This document shows, in pieces, positions 60,556 through 64,000 of a stretch of DNA of 64,000 bases. Under the pieces are notes generated by a model that was not told the origin of the DNA, did no database searches, and saw only the letters and a list, made by a program, of their open reading frames with translations. Origin of the DNA: Lachnospiraceae bacterium UBA3804 (lineage in GTDB: Bacteria > Bacillota > Clostridia > Lachnospirales > Lachnospiraceae). The stretch spans positions 1 to 64,000 of the forward strand of contig DFEK01000006.1 in NCBI GenBank assembly GCA_002368665.1. The letters are read 5' to 3'. The translations under genes and the position numbers were made by a program. Position 1 is the first letter of the stretch. Each line of letters opens with the position of its first letter.

Positions 60556-60574
60556 TCCGTAAGCGGGAGTGAGT

Positions 60575-61204
60575 ATGGAAAAACAAGGCACAAAAGTAAA
60601 AATGTGCGGAATGATGCGTCCGGAAGATATTCTTACGGCCAATGCGGTCAAGCCGGATTTCGTCGGTTTTATCTTTGCCGAAAACCGCAGGCGTACGGTA
60701 AGTGCCGAAGCGGTAAGAGAGATGAAGAGTAAGCTCGATGAACGAATTCAAACGGTTGGAGTTTTCTTAAATCAGGATGTACATTTCGTGGCAGATACGG
60801 CAAACGCATGCGGACTGGATTATATCCAACTACACGGGTCGGAGGATGGAGAATACATCCGAAGCCTGAAATCCGTTACACAAATCCCCGTTATACAGGC
60901 TTTTGTCGTAAAGGATGAAACAAAGATCGACGAGGCAAATGCATCCGCTGCGGATTTCGTTTTACTGGATTCCGGTACGGGATCGGGAGCGAGTTTTTCC
61001 TGGGAGATCTTAACGAAAGTGACCCGGCCGTATTTCCTGGCAGGCGGACTAAGCCCGGAGAATGCCAAAGAAGCGATAGATGCTTACCATCCGTATGCAC
61101 TGGATGTCAGTTCGGGAATCGAAACAGACGGCCGGAAAGATCCGGTCAAGATGCAGAAATTTATGCAGGAAGTTATGCAGGCAGATAAGGAGGAAACACC
61201 ATGA
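60575..61204 (+). CDS. trpF: Phosphoribosylanthranilate isomerase
   Basis: A 209-residue TrpF. KVKMCGMMRPEDI carries the catalytic Cys, VGFIFAENRRRTV follows, then QTVGVFLNQ, YIQLHGSEDGEYI and FLAGGLSPENAKEAI near residue 150-165, and ALDVSSGIETDGRKD at the end. ATG 60575 was chosen over GTG 60569 because GGGAGTGA lies just upstream. Overlaps trpB by 4 bases. Confidence 0.96.
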   Translation: MEKQGTKVKMCGMMRPEDILTANAVKPDFVGFIFAENRRRTVSAEAVREMKSKLDERIQTVGVFLNQDVHFVADTANACGLDYIQLHGSEDGEYIRSLKSVTQIPVIQAFVVKDETKIDEANASAADFVLLDSGTGSGASFSWEILTKVTRPYFLAGGLSPENAKEAIDAYHPYALDVSSGIETDGRKDPVKMQKFMQEVMQADKEETP

Positions 61205-62391
61205 CAAATCCAAACGGAAGATTCGGAATACACGGCGGACAGTATATCCCGGAAACCCTGATGAATGCCGTGATCGAGCTCGAGGAAGCATACAATCATT
61301 ATAAAAACGATCCGGAGTTTAACGAGGAACTGTCGAAGCTTTTTAACGAATATGCAAATCGTCCGTCCAGATTATATTACGCAAAGAAAATGACCGAGGA
61401 TTTGGGCGGTGCGAAGATTTATTTAAAGCGTGAAGACTTAAATCATACCGGAGCACATAAGATCAACAACGTACTCGGACAGGCACTCCTTGCAAAGAAA
61501 ATGGGCAAAACCAGACTCATTGCGGAAACCGGAGCCGGCCAGCACGGCGTTGCAACCGCAACGGCGGCGGCACTTATGGGTATGGAATGTGTGGTCTTCA
61601 TGGGCGAGGAAGATACGAAGCGCCAGGCGCTTAATGTATACAGAATGCGCCTTCTCGGCGCGGAAGTCATTCCGGTCAAAAGCGGAACCGCAACCCTGAA
61701 GGATGCGGTATCCGAGGCAATGCGTGAGTGGACGAACCGGATCGAAGATACGCATTACTGTCTGGGTTCCGTTATGGGACCGCATCCGTTCCCTACCATC
61801 GTACGTGATTTCCAGGCGGTTATCTCCAAGGAGATTAAAGAACAGATGCTTGAGGCGGAAGGAAGACTTCCCGATGCGGTCATTGCCTGCGTCGGCGGCG
61901 GATCCAATGCGATCGGAAGTTTCTATCATTTTATTGAAGACAAAGAAGTGGCTTTGATCGGATGTGAGGCAGCCGGAAGAGGAATCGACACTTTTGAAAC
62001 GGCGGCAACCATCAATACCGGAAGGCTGGGAATTTTCCATGGTATGAAGTCGTATTTTTGCCAGGATCAGTTCGGACAGATCGCACCGGTATATTCGATC
62101 TCCGCAGGCCTTGATTATCCGGGAATCGGACCGGAACACGCATACCTTCATGATATTCACCGTGCGGAATATGTGGCAATCACCGACGAGGAAGCCGTAC
62201 AGGCATTTGAATATCTGGCAAAGACCGAGGGCATCATTCCCGCCATCGAGTCCGCACATGCAGTTGCACATGCCATGAAGATTGCACCCACAATGGAGAA
62301 AGATAAAATCATCGTCATTACAGTTTCGGGGCGCGGCGATAAGGACTGCGCAGCCATCGCAAGATACAGAGGAGAGGAGATTTACGAATAA
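61201..62391 (+). CDS. trpB: Tryptophan synthase beta chain
   Basis: A 396-residue TrpB1-type enzyme. PLP lysine in EDLNHTGAHKINNVLGQAL, then AETGAGQHGVATATAAA, phosphate-binding CVGGGSNAIGSFYHF, and SAGLDYPGIGPEHAYL. It makes tryptophan from indole and serine. AAGGAGG precedes the ATG and its stop shares one base with trpA. Confidence 0.99.
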   Translation: MTNPNGRFGIHGGQYIPETLMNAVIELEEAYNHYKNDPEFNEELSKLFNEYANRPSRLYYAKKMTEDLGGAKIYLKREDLNHTGAHKINNVLGQALLAKKMGKTRLIAETGAGQHGVATATAAALMGMECVVFMGEEDTKRQALNVYRMRLLGAEVIPVKSGTATLKDAVSEAMREWTNRIEDTHYCLGSVMGPHPFPTIVRDFQAVISKEIKEQMLEAEGRLPDAVIACVGGGSNAIGSFYHFIEDKEVALIGCEAAGRGIDTFETAATINTGRLGIFHGMKSYFCQDQFGQIAPVYSISAGLDYPGIGPEHAYLHDIHRAEYVAITDEEAVQAFEYLAKTEGIIPAIESAHAVAHAMKIAPTMEKDKIIVITVSGRGDKDCAAIARYRGEEIYE

Positions 62392-63164
62392 TGAGCAGAA
62401 TTAAGAATGCATTTGCAAACGGAAAAGTATTTATCCCCTTCATTACCTGCGGGGATCCGGATCTGGTAACCACCAAAAAAGCCGTTCTTGAGATGGCGGC
62501 AAACGGTGCGGATATTGTGGAACTCGGAATTCCCTTCTCCGATCCGACGGCGGAAGGTCCTGTCATTCAGGGCGCCAATCTGCGAGCTCTCTCCGGCGGA
62601 GTCACCACGGATAAAGTGTTTGATCTGGTCAGGGAAATCCGCAGGGAAACGGATATCGCACTCTGCTTCATGACATATGCCAATGTTGTATATTCTTACG
62701 ATGCGGAGAAATTTATAAACACCTGTAAGGAAATCGGAATCGACGGACTGATCCTCCCGGATCTTCCGTATGAGGAAAAAGAAGAATTCCTGCCGCTTTG
62801 CAAGGCTTGCGGCGTGGATCTGATCTCCTTCGTGGCACCGACTTCCGAAGACCGGATCGCCATGATCGCAAAGGAAGCCACAGGATTCATCTATGTGGTA
62901 TCAAGCCTTGGTGTAACCGGCATGAGAAGCGAGATTACAACGGATTTACCGAAGATCGTGTCCGTTATCCGTGCCAATACCGATACACCCTGCGCCATCG
63001 GTTTCGGAATTTCGGGTCCGGAGCAGGCAGCCAAAATGGCCGGCATTTCCGACGGTGCCATCATCGGTTCCGCGATCATCCGCATCCTGGAAAAGGAAGG
63101 AAAGAATGCACCGGAAATGATCGGTGAATTTACAAAGGCGGTAAAGACGGCGATTATGGCATAA
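62391..63164 (+). CDS. trpA: Tryptophan synthase alpha chain
   Basis: A 257-residue TIM barrel. FITCGDPDLVTT, catalytic Glu in DIVELGIPFSDPTAEGPVIQ, GLILPDLPYEE (catalytic Asp) and GFGISGPEQAAKM, GAIIGSAI. It releases indole from indole-3-glycerol phosphate to TrpB. ATG 62391 overlaps trpB's last base (TAATG). A weak hairpin follows near 63199-63232. Confidence 0.98.
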   Translation: MSRIKNAFANGKVFIPFITCGDPDLVTTKKAVLEMAANGADIVELGIPFSDPTAEGPVIQGANLRALSGGVTTDKVFDLVREIRRETDIALCFMTYANVVYSYDAEKFINTCKEIGIDGLILPDLPYEEKEEFLPLCKACGVDLISFVAPTSEDRIAMIAKEATGFIYVVSSLGVTGMRSEITTDLPKIVSVIRANTDTPCAIGFGISGPEQAAKMAGISDGAIIGSAIIRILEKEGKNAPEMIGEFTKAVKTAIMA

Positions 63165-63198
63165 ATACGCGGACTTGCGCAAACAGGAAAGCAGATTT

Positions 63199-63232
63199 CG
63201 GCGGAGAGGAGACGAAAGGTTTCCATCCGCCG
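63199..63232 (+). terminator. Weak hairpin after trpA
   Basis: CGGCGGA pairs with TCCGCCG across a 20-base loop and is followed by TATTTC, not a clean T-run. May be a poor terminator. Confidence 0.35.
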
Positions 63233-63268
63233 TATTTCGTATCCGAACTATGTTATTTGTCGCAACTG

Positions 63269-63277
63269 TGATATAAT
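63269..63277 (+). promoter_or_regulatory. Extended -10 promoter of iorA
   Basis: TGATATAAT (TGn plus perfect TATAAT at 63272-63277); no clear -35. About 45 bases above the start. Confidence 0.55.
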
Positions 63278-63323
63278 ATACTTTGGCTTGAAAGGCCTAC
63301 TTTACGAAATTTTGGAGCAAATG

Positions 63324-64000
63324 ATGAAAAAAGAGTATGTGATGGGAAATGCGGCCATCGCCCTTGGTGCAATTGCCGCAGGAGTAAATGTGGTCTGCGG
63401 ATATCCGGGAACCCCTTCCTCGGAGATCATCGAGACCGTTGCAAAGCATAATCCCGATAAGGCCATCCACGTAGAATGGTCCATCAATGAAAAAGCAGCC
63501 ATGGAGGTGGCAGCAGGTGCTTCCTATGCAGGAGCAAGATGCATGGTCACCATGAAAATGATGGGGCTGAACGTAGCAAGCGATGCGTTGATGTCACTTG
63601 CGTATGTCGGAGTAGAAGGCGGCCTGGTTGTGGTTTCGGCCGACGATCCCGGACCGATCTCCTCGCAGACGGAGCAGGATACCAGACTGTTTGCCAAATA
63701 CTGCAGAATTCCGGTATTCGATCCAAGTAGCGTCGAGGAAGCATATCAGATGATTCAGGATGCGTTTGAGTATTCCGAGAAATACAAAACGCCGGTGCTT
63801 TTCCGCCCGACCACCAGAATTGATCATGCATATGCGAATATTGAATATGATGAAACCGTTAAACCGAAGGAAATTCCAGGCTTTGTCAAGAATTCCAAAC
63901 GATTTGTCATTTTCCCGCGTCTGTCCCGAATGAATCATGAAATGATCGAGAAGCGAAATCCGCAGATCGGGGATGATTTTTCAAACTACAAATGTAATAC
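63324..64000 (+). CDS. iorA: Indolepyruvate:ferredoxin oxidoreductase alpha subunit (partial)
   Basis: The first ~225 residues of an IorA; the gene runs off the window. MGNAAIALGAIAAGVNVVCGYPGTPSSEIIETVA is the pyruvate-ferredoxin-oxidoreductase domain I with the GYPGTPSSE signature, followed by WSINEKAAMEVAAGASYAG, MKMMGLNVASD and SADDPGPISSQTEQDTR. The thiamine-binding and ferredoxin-like parts should lie beyond 64000. It oxidatively decarboxylates aryl pyruvates (from Trp, Phe, Tyr) to aryl-acetyl-CoA. GGAG lies 6 bases above ATG 63324 (an ATG at 63321 is 3 bases from it). Its position after trpA links it to aromatic metabolism, but it has its own promoter. Confidence 0.93.
   Translation, partial: MKKEYVMGNAAIALGAIAAGVNVVCGYPGTPSSEIIETVAKHNPDKAIHVEWSINEKAAMEVAAGASYAGARCMVTMKMMGLNVASDALMSLAYVGVEGGLVVVSADDPGPISSQTEQDTRLFAKYCRIPVFDPSSVEEAYQMIQDAFEYSEKYKTPVLFRPTTRIDHAYANIEYDETVKPKEIPGFVKNSKRFVIFPRLSRMNHEMIEKRNPQIGDDFSNYKCN

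Noticed and set aside
61438..62271. 277-codon minus-strand frame
   Set aside because: Antisense to trpB; no start signal, low-complexity composition.
1..64000. CRISPR arrays, insertion sequences, prophage or rRNA genes
   Set aside because: No regularly spaced repeats, transposase-like proteins, phage genes or rRNA stretches were seen in the window.

Overview
This window looks like the replication-origin region of a low-to-moderate GC Clostridia chromosome, most likely Lachnospiraceae. The main grounds are the classic order rpmH-rnpA-yidD-yidC-jag-mnmE-mnmG-rsmG-(parS)-soj-spo0J to the left of dnaA and dnaN-S4-recF-gyrB-gyrA to its right, the clostridial DUF4446 gene beside parB, a DUF3881-like gene, tRNAs without encoded CCA, and AGGAGG-type ribosome binding sites. 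Family placement is inferred from gene content and protein character, not from a database search.

Layout. 1-284 is an upstream leader. 285-6767 holds a radical SAM gene and a minus-strand operon (23S rRNA methylase, MBOAT acyltransferase, SGNH protein, GtrA, small CxxC protein). 6756-11113 holds dtd, an SseB-like protein, tRNA-Arg(CCU), a DUF3881-like gene and serS. 11188-21580 is the leftward origin-proximal block with soj/spo0J, three parS sites and a tight run of DnaA-box-like 9-mers. 21581-23877 is a bipartite oriC around dnaA. 23878-30834 runs dnaN to gyrA. 30956-36651 is mixed: membrane acyltransferase, Kef-type antiporter, Na+/solute symporter, tRNA-Lys(CUU), rsmA, tatD. 36948-42206 carries a very large TPR protein with a degenerate AAA+ domain, followed by glgB. 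42207-42458 is a gene-free, highly structured segment closed by a 12-bp stem. 42487-46738 holds a two-subunit class I fumarase, a D,D-carboxypeptidase, a frameshifted membrane gene, tRNA-Ser(GCU) and a small lipoprotein. 46891-53873 is trmB joined to an F1Fo ATP synthase operon. 54054-56364 is glutamate dehydrogenase and a YhfC-type intramembrane protease. 56365-63164 is a tryptophan T-box leader and a complete trpEGDCFBA operon. The window ends inside an indolepyruvate:ferredoxin oxidoreductase alpha gene.

Genes left of dnaA lie mostly on the minus strand and those to the right mostly on the plus strand, as expected for transcription co-oriented with replication in both directions. Main exceptions are the 33.0-36.7 kb minus-strand block and tRNA-Ser.

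The most unusual content is the ATP synthase. There is no separate delta (atpH) gene. Instead the alpha subunit carries a ~75-residue N-terminal extension that matches the C-terminal domain of delta; gamma has a ~31-residue charged C-terminal tail; the c subunit has a Sec-like signal peptide and an exported linker. Together these suggest a rebuilt F1 crown and peripheral-stalk attachment. Other points of interest are the structured RNA-like segment at 42221-42412, the TPR/pseudo-AAA protein, the DnaA-box cluster facing soj, and an rpmH terminator that overlaps its own stop codon.
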